Assembly (NCBI RefSeq): GCF_010093535.1
Contig: NW_022985214.1
Span: 332,027-396,026 of the forward strand
DNA length: 64,000 bases
Direction of reading: 5' to 3'
Source of the DNA: Lindgomyces ingoldianus
Lineage: Eukaryota > Ascomycota > Dothideomycetes > Pleosporales > Lindgomycetaceae
Shown: positions 12,336-23,966 of the stretch, piece by piece
How positions within the stretch are numbered: the first letter of the stretch is position 1
Layout of the letters: the number at the start of each line of letters is the position of its first letter
Translations under genes and position numbers: made by a program
Notes under the pieces: model-generated
Seen by the model: only the letters and a program-made list of their open reading frames with translations
Told to the model about the DNA's origin: nothing
Databases searched by the model: none

Positions 12336-13564
12336 CTTAAAATTTATAAAAATATTTTACTATACTTACTTAAGTATTAGTAGTAGCTTAAGAAGCTCTA
12401 AAGTCTTATTTTAAAAAATATAGCTCTACTAATAGGCCTTATAAGTGCTAATATAAGTCTTAATGTTCTAGCTTATGCTTAGTTAGTAGTACTACTTGCG
12501 TAGCAGCTTAGTTATTTTTCTAGTTCTAGAATGTGCAGTAAGTTATATTATATAAATAGTGTAAATAAAGTAGGTTTTTAAGAACTAGATAGCTAGAACT
12601 ATAAGCTTCTCTTTTTTTAGTAGTAGGCTTTTAGCGTTAAGCTTTTATTATAAGCTAAGATCTTATACTTTATTATAGTAGTATTATAAGCTTTTATAAT
12701 TCTAATTAGTATCTAAGATTTAATTAATAAGCTTATATAGTTAATTTATTAGTAGCAGCTTTATAAACTTTTTATTTAGTAAAAAAGTGCTTTATAAAGT
12801 AGCATGTAATTAAGTAATAAAACTAACACTAATCTACTTTTAGCTTAAAAAAAAGTGTGTATAAGCAGCTTTATTTTTTTTTTATGTCTTAAGCTTCTTT
12901 TACTTCCTTAATAGCATATCTATAATAACATTAGCAGTGCCTAGGCAGTAGGTTAGTGTAAGGTTAAAGTCTACTATTAGTATAGCTTATTATATCTAGT
13001 AAAGAGTAAGCTTATGTTTAATAGCAAAGTACTTAAAAGCTTAGTAGTTAGTAATTACTATAAATAGTTTATCTTATTATAAGCTTATTAGCTGCGCTTA
13101 TTACTTTTATAGGCTTTAAATAACTATAAGCATTTTTTTATTATATATATTATAGTTTATCTGCAGCAGGCTTATAGTCTTAGAGTAGAACGCTATAAAG
13201 CGCTAGATGCTATTGTCTTGCAGCTGTAATAGTACTTTTATAACAACTCTATTACTTATATTAGTCTTTATATGTGTCTTATAATTTAGTAAGTAGTGTG
13301 TAAAAATGTTATCTAATAGTATAAAGTTTTTAGCGCGCTTAAATATAGCTAACTTATGCTTTTTTTAAAAATGCTAGGCGCTATGCTTAAGTAGCTTTAT
13401 AAGCAGCTATATAATGTAACTATAGTTTTTAAGAAAGGCGTAGTAGAAGTTATAAAACTCTAGAAATAACTATAGGCTTTTAATTAAAGTTAGTATAGGC
13501 TAGTCTTAGACAGTAGCTACCTTAGTAAAGTCCTTATAAATTTTATCTATGCTAATAATAAAAC

Positions 13565-13722
13565 TTAAAAATTTTATTTTAGTAACTATAAATTTACTCT
13601 TTTTAAGGTTAATCTATAGGCTAGTATTTTATAGACAACATAAGACCTTAGTAATATATGCCTTATGCTATAAAAAGTTGTCTAAGTAGATTAAAATATT
13701 ATTAAGGTAAGCTATATAAAAG
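13565..13722 (-). pseudogene. Reverse transcriptase relic of the Gypsy element
   Basis: The minus-strand frame reads AYLNNILIYLDN followed by an HKAYITKVL segment and LQINLKKSKF. In Gypsy reverse transcriptases this is the YLDDILIYS catalytic motif and the following HxxHVxxVLxxL...KKC block. The catalytic Asp-Asp has become Asn-Asn, as expected of two G-to-A changes. Stops interrupt the remainder. Confidence 0.75.
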
Positions 13723-16700
13723 TTATTAAGTAAGCTATATAAAACTTAATTAATATATTACTAAAAAGTTATAAAGCTATTATAAAGTCTAAAAAGCAGC
13801 ATATAATACTTATAGTTACTATAGTATGTTTAAAAAGTAGTTAGGTCCTTAACTTTTTTAGTAAGCTAAATATAATAAAACACCTATTATATATTAAGCT
13901 TAGTAAAGACCTTAGCTATAGCTAGCTACATAAGTGTTTTTTAGATTAGAAGTATTAAGTAAGCATTTTTTTTTTATAATTATATTAAGCTTATAATAGT
14001 TTATATAAAACTTTTACTTTTTTTTTAGCTTTTTAGTAAATAAGACTAGAGAAGCGTAGCTAGCGTTGCTGTGCGTAATAAATCCGCGTTGCAGGTAGTT
14101 GTCTAGATAGTCCTTAACTAGCCTAAGCTGCTCTAGAGACATGCTATATAGTAGGCTACTTAATAAGGTGTTCTTTACTATTAGCTTAATATTATAGTTA
14201 ACGCTAGGTTAGTGCAGCAGCAGTTTATTTAAGTCTTTTTTTAAAAAGTAAGCTAGTGTAGCTTTAGTATACATAAAGAATAGTAACTTTTTAAGCATTA
14301 GCTATTAAAGCTTATTTTTAAGATTAACTATTATAGGTGCTTAGTAGTCCTTAATTAGTTAATTAACTTTATAGACACTAATATATCTAATTATAACATC
14401 TTTACACCTTATGTGTAGCATAAACATAGTAGCGTTAATTACATTTACCTTTAGCTCTACCTTAGTAAGTGCTTTTTTAGATATAGCTAGTTAATGTTAG
14501 CGCGCTTAATTAGTGCTAAAAGGTATTAGTTAAGAATTAAGTTACTTTTTTATTTTTTTTAAGTTTTACTACTAATTATGCTTTTAAGTTAATTAAAGTT
14601 AGTATTAATTAATTTTTAATATTTTTATAAACTTATTTTATTAGTTAGTGTCTACTTAATAAGATTAGTTAATCTATAAAAATGTGCTATATATAAAAAT
14701 AATAATATTATACTTATAGTCCTATGTCTAATTATTATTTAGCTACTAAATTAATTATTTCTTATAGTTAATTTAAACACTAGCTTTTTTAAAAACTTTA
14801 TAGCCTATAATTAAGTTATAATAGCTTATGTTATAAAGGATAAAAAGTGTAGGTAGCTAGTAGCTATTAATTACTAGATTTATATAGAAGTACTTGTCTA
14901 CTTATTTATTTAGTTAATTATTATATTTTATAATAAAAATAGACTTAATGCTAAGCATCTTAGGCTATAAGTGCTTCTAAATTATCTGTAGGTGTTGTAG
15001 GTAGATTAGATTATAGCTGCTAGCCTTTATATTAATAAGACTATTTAAGCGTACAGTAATCTCTCTAGTAAAGACATAGTAAGGCAGCATAAAAAGCTTA
15101 CTGCTAAATAGTAGCTTACATAGCTTCTGTGCTAGCACTTTGTTTATTAACTTTAGAAAAAAGACTTTTTTTAAAGTAAGTTTTTTTTTAATTTACTGTT
15201 TTTACTAGAGCTTATAGCGTCTAGCTTCTGCGCTGCTTCTATAGCTTTACTCTTAGCGCAGGCGTAAGAGCAGTTATAACTTATATATTTTAGCTAATAG
15301 TATAAGTAGCAGGTTATAGCATCCTTTATTAAAGCTGCCTGTGCTTAGAGTGTTACTAAAGTTATTAAAGTAGCAGTAGTAGCAGTAGGTTAAAGAACAT
15401 TTTAACGTGTAAGCTTCTCTTAACTTTTCTACATACATTATGCGCTTAACTCTGTAGTAGACCTCTGCAGTAAGAAGAATATCTAGTAAGCTTACTTTAT
15501 ATAATTAAAAAAGCTAACTATTAAGTTATTATAGTAAGTTTTTATATATACTTAAAGCTAACTTAATAAGGTGTTATAAATCTTATTTTTTTACTGCTTA
15601 AGCAGCAGCTTAGCTTTATTTATAAAGTATATAAACTAAGCCTTAAAGTTTTTAAAATTTTAAAATAGCTTTATTTTAAGCTAGTAAAGCTTAGTTTTAG
15701 CTTTTATTTACTAGTTAGTATTTTTAAAGCTTTTTTTTAAAAAGCTTATAATATTCTTAGTTATTACTAGCTTACTTTACTACTTTTAAGCTTTAAAGTA
15801 AAGAACTAGTTAACTTAGCACTTAACTACTTACTTTACTTTTAGTATAGTGTACTTAAGTGTTTTTTTTTTATAAAGTTACTAATTATAGGTATAAAGTA
15901 GTCTATGTTATAAAGTAGCTTACTTATTAGAAAGTCTTTTTAGTAATTAAATTTAACATTATTTTTACTTATAAACTTAGGCAGATTCTCTGCTTTAGCT
16001 AATAGTTTTAGCCTAGCTTTCTAGCTTATAGTACTAATATAAAAAAGGTTAAGTATTCTTAGTGTAGCTAAGTTAAATTATAGTTACTTTTTTAGTGTAG
16101 TTAGCATAGGTGTGCCTTTTAGCGCTTAATAAGCTTTATTTAAGAGAAATAATTAATTATATATTAGTATAGTAGTAGCTTTAAATCTTTTAACTTTATC
16201 TTTATAATTAGCTAAGTGTTTAAAAGTTTTATTTAGTAAGCTTTAAAGCTTTTATAGCTTTTTACTAACTTTTACTTACTTAGCTTCTGCTATGTTAACT
16301 ACTTTAGTAAAAGTATTAGTATAGTTTTAATAAGCTTATACTTTTAATAACTACTATAGTAGCTTATTTACTATAACTATGTAATCTATAGCTATAAGGT
16401 TTAGTAGGTCTAGGTAAAGGCTAATTAAATTATAATTAGTAGTACTTTAGGTAATAGCTTTTATTTAAAGTAATAGTGCTTTTCTAGCTTACTAAGCACA
16501 CACATGTGTAGTCTTAATAGCGTAGTCCTTTTTAAACACATTATTAGCATAGAACTAGGCCTAGCATAGCAGCATTCTTAGTTTAGGCGTATAGGTGTTA
16601 CTAGTAGGCTAGGCAGTAAGATTAATATGTATTTTAATTTTTAATAGCTTTTTTATTCTAGTGCTTTTAGCTCCTTTCTTTTACTCTAAGGTCTAGCAGT

Positions 16701-17127
16701 CTGCAGAGGTATAGTGTAGTGTAAGCCCCAGGTCTAGTGACAGTGGGGCTGATAGTTAATTAGTAGTGGGTTTGTACGTAGGTTTGTACAGAGCCTGCAG
16801 CTCTCTTCGCGTTGTTGCAGTAGTAGTTAGTACAGTAGGCCCCCCCCTACAGTTAATTTAAACTAAAGCAGCAGCGCTCCTAGCTTAGAGCTTCTTAATA
16901 AAGTATAATAATTTAATTATTACTTAGTGTTACTTTTACAGTTGCCTAGCCTAACTAGGGCTTTAAAGCAGATAGCTATTATTAATAAACTAAAGCTTAG
17001 CTTAGTTATACTAGCAAATCTGTCTAAGTAAAGGTTAGTTAGTAGATTAAGCTTTTAAAGCTAACTATATAGTAAACTTAGATATTATATTACTATTCTC
17101 TAGCTAAATAAGATAATCTTAGTGTAA

Positions 17128-17400
17128 TGTAATAATAAGTACTATCTTTACTACTATATAAAGCTAAAAAAGTAAGGCAGAGTAGGTTAGCTTTATTTTA
17201 GCTACACTAAGATAAAAAAAAAAGGAAGCTTTAAGAGCAGCTCTATAGAAGAAGTGCTTGCAGTGCTAAGGTGCTAGTAAGGACACTAGCGCTAAGCAAA
17301 CTAATAGCGTTGCGCTAGTCGCACCCCCTATATCCTGATTGGCTGCACGGGCAGCTCGTCATGTGACGCGCGACAGAGCTCTCTGCGTAGGACCGTCACA
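17128..17400 (-). repeat. LTR (5' LTR of the Gypsy element)
   Basis: 273-bp LTR aligning end to end with 10828-11102. Its inner part (17128-17290) is heavily AT-converted, while its outer 110 bp (GTCGCACCCCC ... GACCGTCACA) are almost unmutated. It is followed by TTGCC, the target duplication. Confidence 0.85.
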
Positions 17401-18424
17401 TTGCCCACAGAGCGTAATCTAGGACAAGTTAGCTTAAACTAAACTAGTATATAGGTTAAGCACTGCCCTAAGTTTATAATAAAGTTTAATTATAAGTATA
17501 ATTATAAAAAAGTGCTTTATAAGGATCTAGAGGTTATCTAGGGCTAGTTTTACCTAGTAGCTAACATAAAAGCTAAGTATAGTATCTAAAATAAAGACAA
17601 GTATAACTTTAACAAGTTAAGCTTTATAATAGGCTAGATATTAACTAGAGCAGTTATTACAGCTTTAAAGAGATAAAAACAGCTAAAGGTAATATAGTAA
17701 GGTAATAAAGAGTAAATAATAGTTATCTAGGGCATTAATATAATAAAGTAGGCTATAAAATTACAGAGCTTTAAGCAGTAAATAAGGCTACTACACAACA
17801 TAGATTACATAAAAGAAAGCAGATTTAGGCAGAAAAGACTTTAATAGTTAAGAATAGGGCTTGCCTAACTACTCTAAAGGAGTTTAGAGCGTGTAGTAAT
17901 AGAAAGAAGCTAAAGATGCAGGTGCACACTAAAAAAAGTAAGCTAAGTTAAAGGCAATGCAGGTAGTGTAATTAAACTAGGCATAACTTGTGTATGTGTA
18001 AGTAAGTAGTAAAAGTAGACTCTAAATAATATCTTATGTTATATTACTTTATACAGGGCTAAAGTGGGCTGTTTTGCGAGAGAATAGGGTAGTTTTAGTA
18101 GGGGCTTAGCAAAAGTAGCTGGCCAACCCGTGTGGCCGGCCAACCTGTTAGGTACGTTATAAGAATTCTTTTAAAATTTTATTAGACAATAAATAACTAA
18201 CCTTATCTTTATAAACTAACGTTAGATATAAAAAAGTCTATATAAAACAGTAAAATACTTTAAAATTTAACTACAGTAAAGTATTAAGCTAAGCTTTTTA
18301 AAAACTAGTGTAAGCTCTATATAAATCCCTTTTAATTACTAACTATTATTATAATATAATATCTACTTAAGAGTTCTAAAGTAGTAATGCATAAAAGAGT
18401 AATTTTAGCTACTAAAAATAAGTA

Positions 18425-19539
18425 ACGTACCTAACAGGTTAGCCAGCCACACAGGTTGGCTAGCTACTTTTGCTAAGCCCCTACTAAACTCTACCTATCT
18501 ATATAATGCCTTAACAATAATACTAGATTAAATCTTCTAAAGAATGTTAGATACAGCTTACTCTTTAGGCTTTTAAATAAGACTTAAAACTTTTCTTATA
18601 ACACGCTATAGCTATCTATAATATCTTTTACACAACACTAAGTAATTAACGCGCTAGACAGCCTTTATAAGTAGAATGCTAGCTTAAATTAAGAAATCTA
18701 ACTAAGCTTAAAAAAAAAGTAGTTATTAAGTATATACTTAAGCTTATTATACATAAATTTCTTTTTAAGCTTATAGCTATAGCTAATATAGCTAATTCCT
18801 TACCTATAGAGTGTAATCTAGGCTAGGTTAGCTTAAACTAGCCTAGTATGTAGGTTAAGCACTGCTTTAAGTTTATAATAAAGTTTAATTATAAGTATAA
18901 TTATAAAAAAGTACTTTATAAAGATTTAAAAGTTATCTAGGGCTAGTTTTACCTAGTAGCTAACATAAAAGCTAAGTATAGTATTTAAAATTAAAATAGG
19001 TATAACTTTAATAAGTTAAGCTTTATAATAAGCTAAATATTAACTAAAGCAGTTATTATAGCTTTAGAAAAATAAAAATAGCTAAAAGTAATATAGTAAA
19101 GTAATAAAAAGTAGATAATAGTTATCTAAGGCATTAATGTAATAAAGTAGGCTATAAGATTATAAAGCTTTAAGTAGTAAATAAGGCTACTACATAACAT
19201 AAATTACATAAAAAAAAGTAGATTTAAGTAAAAAAAACTTTAATAGTTAAAAATAAGGCTTATTTAACTGCTCTAAAGGAGTTTAAAGCGCGTAGTAATA
19301 GGAAGAAGCTAAAGACACAAGTGCGCGCTAAAGAAAGTAAGCTAAGTTAAAAGTAATATAAGTAGTGTAATTAGACTAGGCATAACTTATATACATGTAA
19401 GTAAGTAGTAAAAGTAAACTCTAAATAATATCTTGTGTTGTATTACTCTATATAGGGCTAAAGTAGGCTGTTTTGCAAGAGAATAGGGTAGTTTTAGTAG
19501 GGGCTTGGCAAAAGTGGCCAGCCAACCCGTTAGGTACGT
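18425..19539. mobile_element. TIR DNA transposon, copy 2 (uninterrupted)
   Basis: A second copy of the element at 10448-18157 in the same orientation, 1,115 bp, with ACGTACC ... GGTACGT ends and TA on both flanks. Where copy 1 holds the retrotransposon, this copy reads continuously (CCTTACCTATAGAGTGTAATC), which is the empty site. The right end lacks one of the two internal GGCCGGCCAACC-type subrepeats seen in copy 1. RIP-type changes are dense and no transposase ORF remains. Confidence 0.8.
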
Positions 19540-19559
19540 TATATTATTCTATTATACTT

Positions 19560-21355
19560 GCAATATTTATCTAGACTTATCTAATGTAATTAAATTGCAA
19601 ATTTGGAATTAGATTAATTTAATTGTTCACAAGTCTGCTAGAGGGTAGTCGATCAAGTTGATCTCGGCAAGAACTTGGTGCTCATGAGTTCCAGGTCGCC
19701 TCACCTGTAACCTTTATGGAATTACTACCTCATTCTCTTTGTTCTCCTTGGTAATTAGATATTGTAGTTCCTGGCCTTCTGACTCAGTATCTTTCTCCCA
19801 TATATAGAACGGGTCAGTTCCGTATCCATCGCAGATGCCGCCTCAAACCATCACCAATTTAAACTCGTTCGTGAGCGGGCAGGCATAGTTGAAAGTGTCA
19901 GAGCTAACAGGCGCGAGACGTTGTTCCCGTTTCTAGTAAGATTCGCTCTCCATGTTCATCTCGTTGCCAAACACAAATGTAGCCCCTAGGCGGAGCCTAC
20001 CGAGTGCCAGCCCACAGAAGAGCACCCTCATACCTTTGTTCTCATCTATTAGGTCGAGTTTTGTTGGTGGCACACGCTTTACGATCCCCTCCCTGTGCGA
20101 CACCCTAAAGGCTATCGAATAGGGTATACGAATGCCTAGATTCACCTTTCACAGCGACTAAAGCCTCCAGGGGAGATCTTGGTGATCATCGTCAGTTGTG
20201 GCATCCCTACCAATCGCCCCTCCACCGAGCTGCTCCCATGGAAGCTGAGCCTGGCAGATATCAGGTCAACCAATCAAGTGAGGACTTGGCGTCCCACAAC
20301 ATTATACAAGGCTACATACTGTACACAACAAACAATACGGTTGCGGTCACATTCCCCTCATCATCTTGCCTCGTCATATTGCCATCGTAAGGCTACAGAA
20401 GCCCTCTAGTCGGCCATCACGATGGGCATCCTTGAGGTGTTTGAGGAGGTCAGAAGGTTGGCGGACCCTGCTCGATCGATTATACACTCGCAGAGGTGCT
20501 GAGCGCTGTATAGACTGCATTTGCCTAATTTCCCATTAGTTTCAGTCCACCGGAGGACTACAGAGTGGAGGACAACAATAGCTGCGACGGTTGGGATGCT
20601 ATACTTGTTAGTAGCAACCATCTTGAAGTCAATTAGCACTCGAATTTGCCGCTGAAATTGCTGTAGTTTGAAGCGCAATTTGCTATTTACATGGTTCCGC
20701 AAACTCCGCTGACAATCGCTACGCTGCGATGTATGAGTAGCGAGTCCGTTATTCGTAGGCGAAATAGCGCCTTGAAAGAGTAGGGAGAACCGAGGTCGCC
20801 GAAATTACGCGACTTTCTTGGCAGAGAGGTCTCGGCATAATTGGCCTCCTTTAATGCCCTAGCATATTTATACTTCGTTTTAACCTGACTTGTGCGTTAG
20901 CCTCATTCCAGATAAGCGAGATCTGACAAAATGTAATAACAACAACGGAATGTACGAGTAGCGTGCAAATTACTAGCGAGTCGGTTGTCCGTAGGCGAAT
21001 GGTGCCTTGGAAGTTGTCACGTCGGCATGACTGACAGGGCTGTAAGGATGAATCACTGAGGAAGGTGAGGCTAATATGCATGGATGCGTGATCGCTTATT
21101 TGCCAAGACGCCACCCAATGCACAGAGCTAGACACCAATCAAGCACCTCAGCTCTCCGTGTACACTGTCATAAGAAGAGTTAGTAGAGCTAAAGTCGCCG
21201 AGATTACACGACTGCCTTAGCGGAGGTCTGAGAACGGCGAACTATCATAAGTCTCTTTTAATGCGTGATCACATGTATATTTTATATTTACCTCACATAG
21301 CGATTAGTTATCGATTTGAATTCCTTCCAATTTCCTTCATTGTCGTACTATCAAC
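19560..21355. other. Intergenic region with degenerate direct repeat
   Basis: Composition returns to normal. No convincing gene: scattered ORFs of 64-98 codons lack recognisable domains (the 70-codon minus ORF at 19933-20145 is the most protein-like). A segment around 20755-20880 recurs diverged at about 21175-21285, some 400 bp downstream (shared core GTCGCCGAAATTACGCGACT versus GTCGCCGAGATTACACGACT, then CTTTTAATGC). The last 50 bp are the likely leader of the next gene. Confidence 0.4.
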
Positions 21356-22276
21356 ATGTCTGTTCCACCACCTTTAACTACTCTATACACTCCCGCACCC
21401 GAATGTACAAAGGAAATCTACTTCCAATCGAATACCCCTGGACCCACAGGGGAATTCTTCTTTTCCCTTGGTCCTCCTGCTACTGAGCGATGTTTCCCAT
21501 CGGCTTGGTATCCAGATGTGGTTTACTCTCCAGGTGTATGTCCAATAGGTTACACCGCTGTAGCCCAGGAAACATCAACAGTTTCATCTCGGGTCATTAC
21601 TGAAGCTACCTGTTGCCCCAGGTACATCACACGAAGTTACTAGGAGAATGAAATTCCTGTTCTAATGTTCATTTCTAGTAATTACTATGCTCATCCCACG
21701 AAAATAACAGGCATCTACTCTCACACGACCCGACACTGTTTTTCTAAAATCGGAGAATCGACCTCGCTAGTGTGGACTGCAAATGGAAAAGCGACCACAG
21801 GCTCCGTTGGACCCGGTGACGGAATCAATGCCTGGGGCATTAAAATTCAGTTACAGGGCACTGGGGAAAGATTGTCTTCCTCGACTGCGCTACCCACTAC
21901 CCAATCATCAGGGCCCCAAACGAGCCTTATAATCGGAGTCTCAGTCGCCGGAGGGGTTATTCTCTTAGCCGCCCTCGCATTTTTGATATTTTTTTATCGT
22001 TTCAGAAAGCGAGGGGATGTAAAGCAGAGTGCCAATCTGCAAGATGACAACCAGCAAACGGATTGTCAGGTTCTATCGAGCACACACCCTGAGAACCTTA
22101 GTGAGCTATCGGCGGTACCAACAAAGCCTTCAGTCGCCGAGATTGTTGGGAAAAGCATAAATCCAGGTGACATTCAGCTGCTCCAGGCACACCAAAAGGA
22201 TTCTAGCGGTTCGGGGAGTGGAGATGGAGCTCAAAAACAAGACGTTGATAAATCCGCCCTAATTGAACTACCATAG
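21356..22276 (+). CDS. Single-pass cell-surface protein, sensor-like
   Basis: Two exons, 21356-21621 and 21679-22276, joined by a 57-bp GTACAT...CTAG intron with a CTAAT branch site; the product is 287 residues. Residues 1-100 form a Cys-rich extracellular part (CFPSAWYPDVVYSPGVCPIG, then ATCCPSNYY across the splice). Then come a GPGDGINAWGIKIQ motif, a Ser/Thr-rich stretch, one transmembrane helix (SLIIGVSVAGGVILLAALAF) followed by RFRKR, and an acidic cytosolic tail. This layout is common among fungal surface proteins of unknown role resembling Mid2/WSC-type sensors. There is no clear N-terminal signal peptide, so an upstream exon may be missing. Confidence 0.75.
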
Positions 22277-22924
22277 CTTCTCTTCTCCTAGCATTGGGTG
22301 CTGATTGGGGAAGCTTGTTCGCAGCCTATGCATGCGCCTTTAAGCATAAATAGGTCTTGTAGCCCTGAATGGATCTTAGTCATGAGAGAAGCGATGTGTA
22401 ATGTGTGTGTATTGTTTACTGAGGATACGAGGAGCTATATGATATATATAATGGTATAGACCCCAAGACCTTAGCTGACTAGTAACCTATGGTTAAGCCT
22501 TCCGGCTTACACACCCCCTCAGCTTTAAACGTAGTGTGGAAGCTGTAGCATCTGTTGACGTAGTAGGTAGGGCCATAGAAGCTATGTAGAGTTTGTAAGC
22601 CTTTTGCTCGTCTATTGTTCTTAATAGTTTAGTAAGGTTATACCTCGTTTGTAGTGCAGGTCGTAGAAGTTATGTGGAGTTTGTGAGCTTTTCGCTTGTC
22701 TATCGTTTTCAATAGTTTAGTGGGGTGGTCCCTTGTTTGTAGTGCAGGCATGGAGCTGTGTAGTCTTTTAGCCTTTGTACATTGTGTTTCATAGTTTGGT
22801 GGAGCTTCTGCGAGGTGTGTGTCCCTAGCTCTGTTGTAAAGGTCATTTGTGCTTTACTCTAGTTTTGGTTTGTTTGTTTACTTTGTTTGTAAAGCTTTTT
22901 GCTCCCTTGCTTGAGCTCTTCTGA
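22277..22924. repeat. Degenerate tandem repeat (~92 bp period)
   Basis: After the 3' end of the surface-protein gene, 22560-22810 holds at least two and a partial third copy of a unit of about 92 bp (GTAGAGTTTGTAAGCCTTTTG ... TAGTTTAGT ... GTTTGTAGTGCAG), drifting between copies. No ORF of note occurs on the plus strand; the region is continuous with the TPR relic that follows on the minus strand, and part may be its eroded 3' end. Confidence 0.5.
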
Positions 22925-23480
22925 GTTCCTCAACTTCGATCCATTGAGAGTTTGTAGCAATGTTGTGTATGGATGCTGAGCGCCGAGGGCGTATTTCAAT
23001 AGTTTGGGGTATTTCTCCACAAGTAAAATGGTTTCGTCTATACGGTCTGAGCCCTTTTATCTAATTGCAAGATTATTCACACTGGCCAGTGCGTCTAGAT
23101 GCTCGGCCCGAAGCACCCTCTCGAGCGTCTCCATCACCTGCAACCTATGCTGGCTCTTTCCACTGTCTAATTATTACCATAATACGAATGGGGTGGTTCC
23201 ACCAGAGAGACCAGATACCGTACCCACGTACTACAACACAGTAGATTCAATATCCCCCAGAGGGTTCGGAAGTGTAGAATAGCCTCCCGCCTCTGAAGCA
23301 TATCCAGCCGCTGCAACAGAACAAAAGGCATCTACACGAACGACTCCTTGCCCATGACCCAATGCAGGCAGATGCTTACTGGCACGAATACAGCCAAGTC
23401 AGTGAGGTGTTCTAATACGTCCTGAACTACCATCTCATGCAGCTCTTTATCCGCTATCACTGTCCATGAGCCTACATGAT
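22925..23480 (-). pseudogene. TPR (kinesin-light-chain type) NLR relic
   Basis: On the minus strand 23160-22925 reads in one frame LQVMETLERVLRAEHLDALA SVNNLAIR, a stop, then RIDETILLVEKYPKLL and ALGAQHPYTTLLQTLNGSKL. This is the 42-residue TPR typical of the C-terminus of fungal NLR/TPR proteins (LGxxHPxTLxSxxNLA). Farther upstream, to about 23480, another frame reads KELHEMVVQDVLEHLTDLAV and LLQRLDMLQRREAILHFRTL, possibly unrelated. Stops and frame changes show it is dead. No NTPase domain is present. Confidence 0.6.
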
Positions 23481-23484
23481 GAAT

Positions 23485-23966
23485 AAATTCTCTCGTCAGG
23501 TAAGGACTGGATTTGGTAACCTAAATAATGCCTCCACGAGAGCTGCACTCTGTTTGTCGTGATTTCCTCCGCCGGGGGTCACTTCCGTCACCGTGGCACC
23601 ATCAAATTCGATGCTTGAAACACACAGGAATCTCGCCCCATCTCGCCACCCGCTTGAAAAAGGGGGCTAGAAAGTCTTTTGAGGAGTATACTTTTGCGGC
23701 TGTTGAGACAGGCGATGTTAGGGTGAGCCGTGCAGATATTTCACTCAGGGACCTAGGTCTATGGTATTTGACGCTGATAAGGCAGTATAGTAATATACTA
23801 AAGCGAGGTTCGTAGGGTCAACAGCACGACTGGCATGCTTCAATGGGGCCCTGTAGGAGTAGATGAGCCCAACCTCACTTAATCGACACACGTCATAATA
23901 ACTTACACATCAGCTAACTGGCAAGGAGTGGTCGATCCGCATCAGCATACACAAAACATGAAGGAT
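23485..23966. other. Intergenic, one unsupported ORF
   Basis: A 95-codon plus ORF at 23528-23815 has no domain and no supporting context. The rest holds the presumed 3' region of the convergent ubiquitin-like gene. Nothing else recognised. Confidence 0.35.

Larger units (their letters stand above)
10828..17400 (-). mobile_element. Ty3/Gypsy-type LTR retrotransposon, RIP-eroded
   Basis: Two direct repeats of about 275 bp bound the element (10828-11102 and 17128-17400). Each starts TGT and ends ACA, and both outer flanks read TTGCC, a 5-bp target duplication. On the minus strand a polypurine stretch (AGAAGGGGGTAA) lies just inside the LTR at 11103, where a 3' LTR requires it. Eroded reverse transcriptase and integrase motifs follow in minus-strand order RT then IN, as in Ty3/Gypsy. 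Every reading frame is broken. It is inserted in TIR element copy 1. Confidence 0.85.
10448..18157. mobile_element. TIR DNA transposon, copy 1 (interrupted)
   Basis: The left end begins ACGTACCTAACAGGTTGGCC and the right end is its reverse complement, GGCCAACCTGTTAGGTACGT. The inverted similarity continues for about 60 bp through the CTTTTGC(C/T)AAGCCCCTACT motif. Both ends are flanked by TA (10446-10447 and 18158-18159), the target duplication of the Tc1/mariner/pogo superfamily. Without the retrotransposon inserted at 10828-17400 the element is about 1.13 kb, too short for a full Fot1/pogo-type transposase gene, and no transposase ORF is readable. It is a non-autonomous or internally deleted, RIP-eroded copy. 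The superfamily is inferred from ends and TA duplication only. Confidence 0.75.
10020..19560. repeat. RIP-eroded block with nested transposons
   Basis: 9.5 kb of TA-rich, ORF-free sequence that can be parsed into two neighbouring inverted-repeat elements, one of them interrupted by an LTR retrotransposon (separate entries). The 10020-10447 flank and the 265 bp between the two elements (18160-18422) are equally AT-rich and hold nothing recognisable. Confidence 0.85.
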
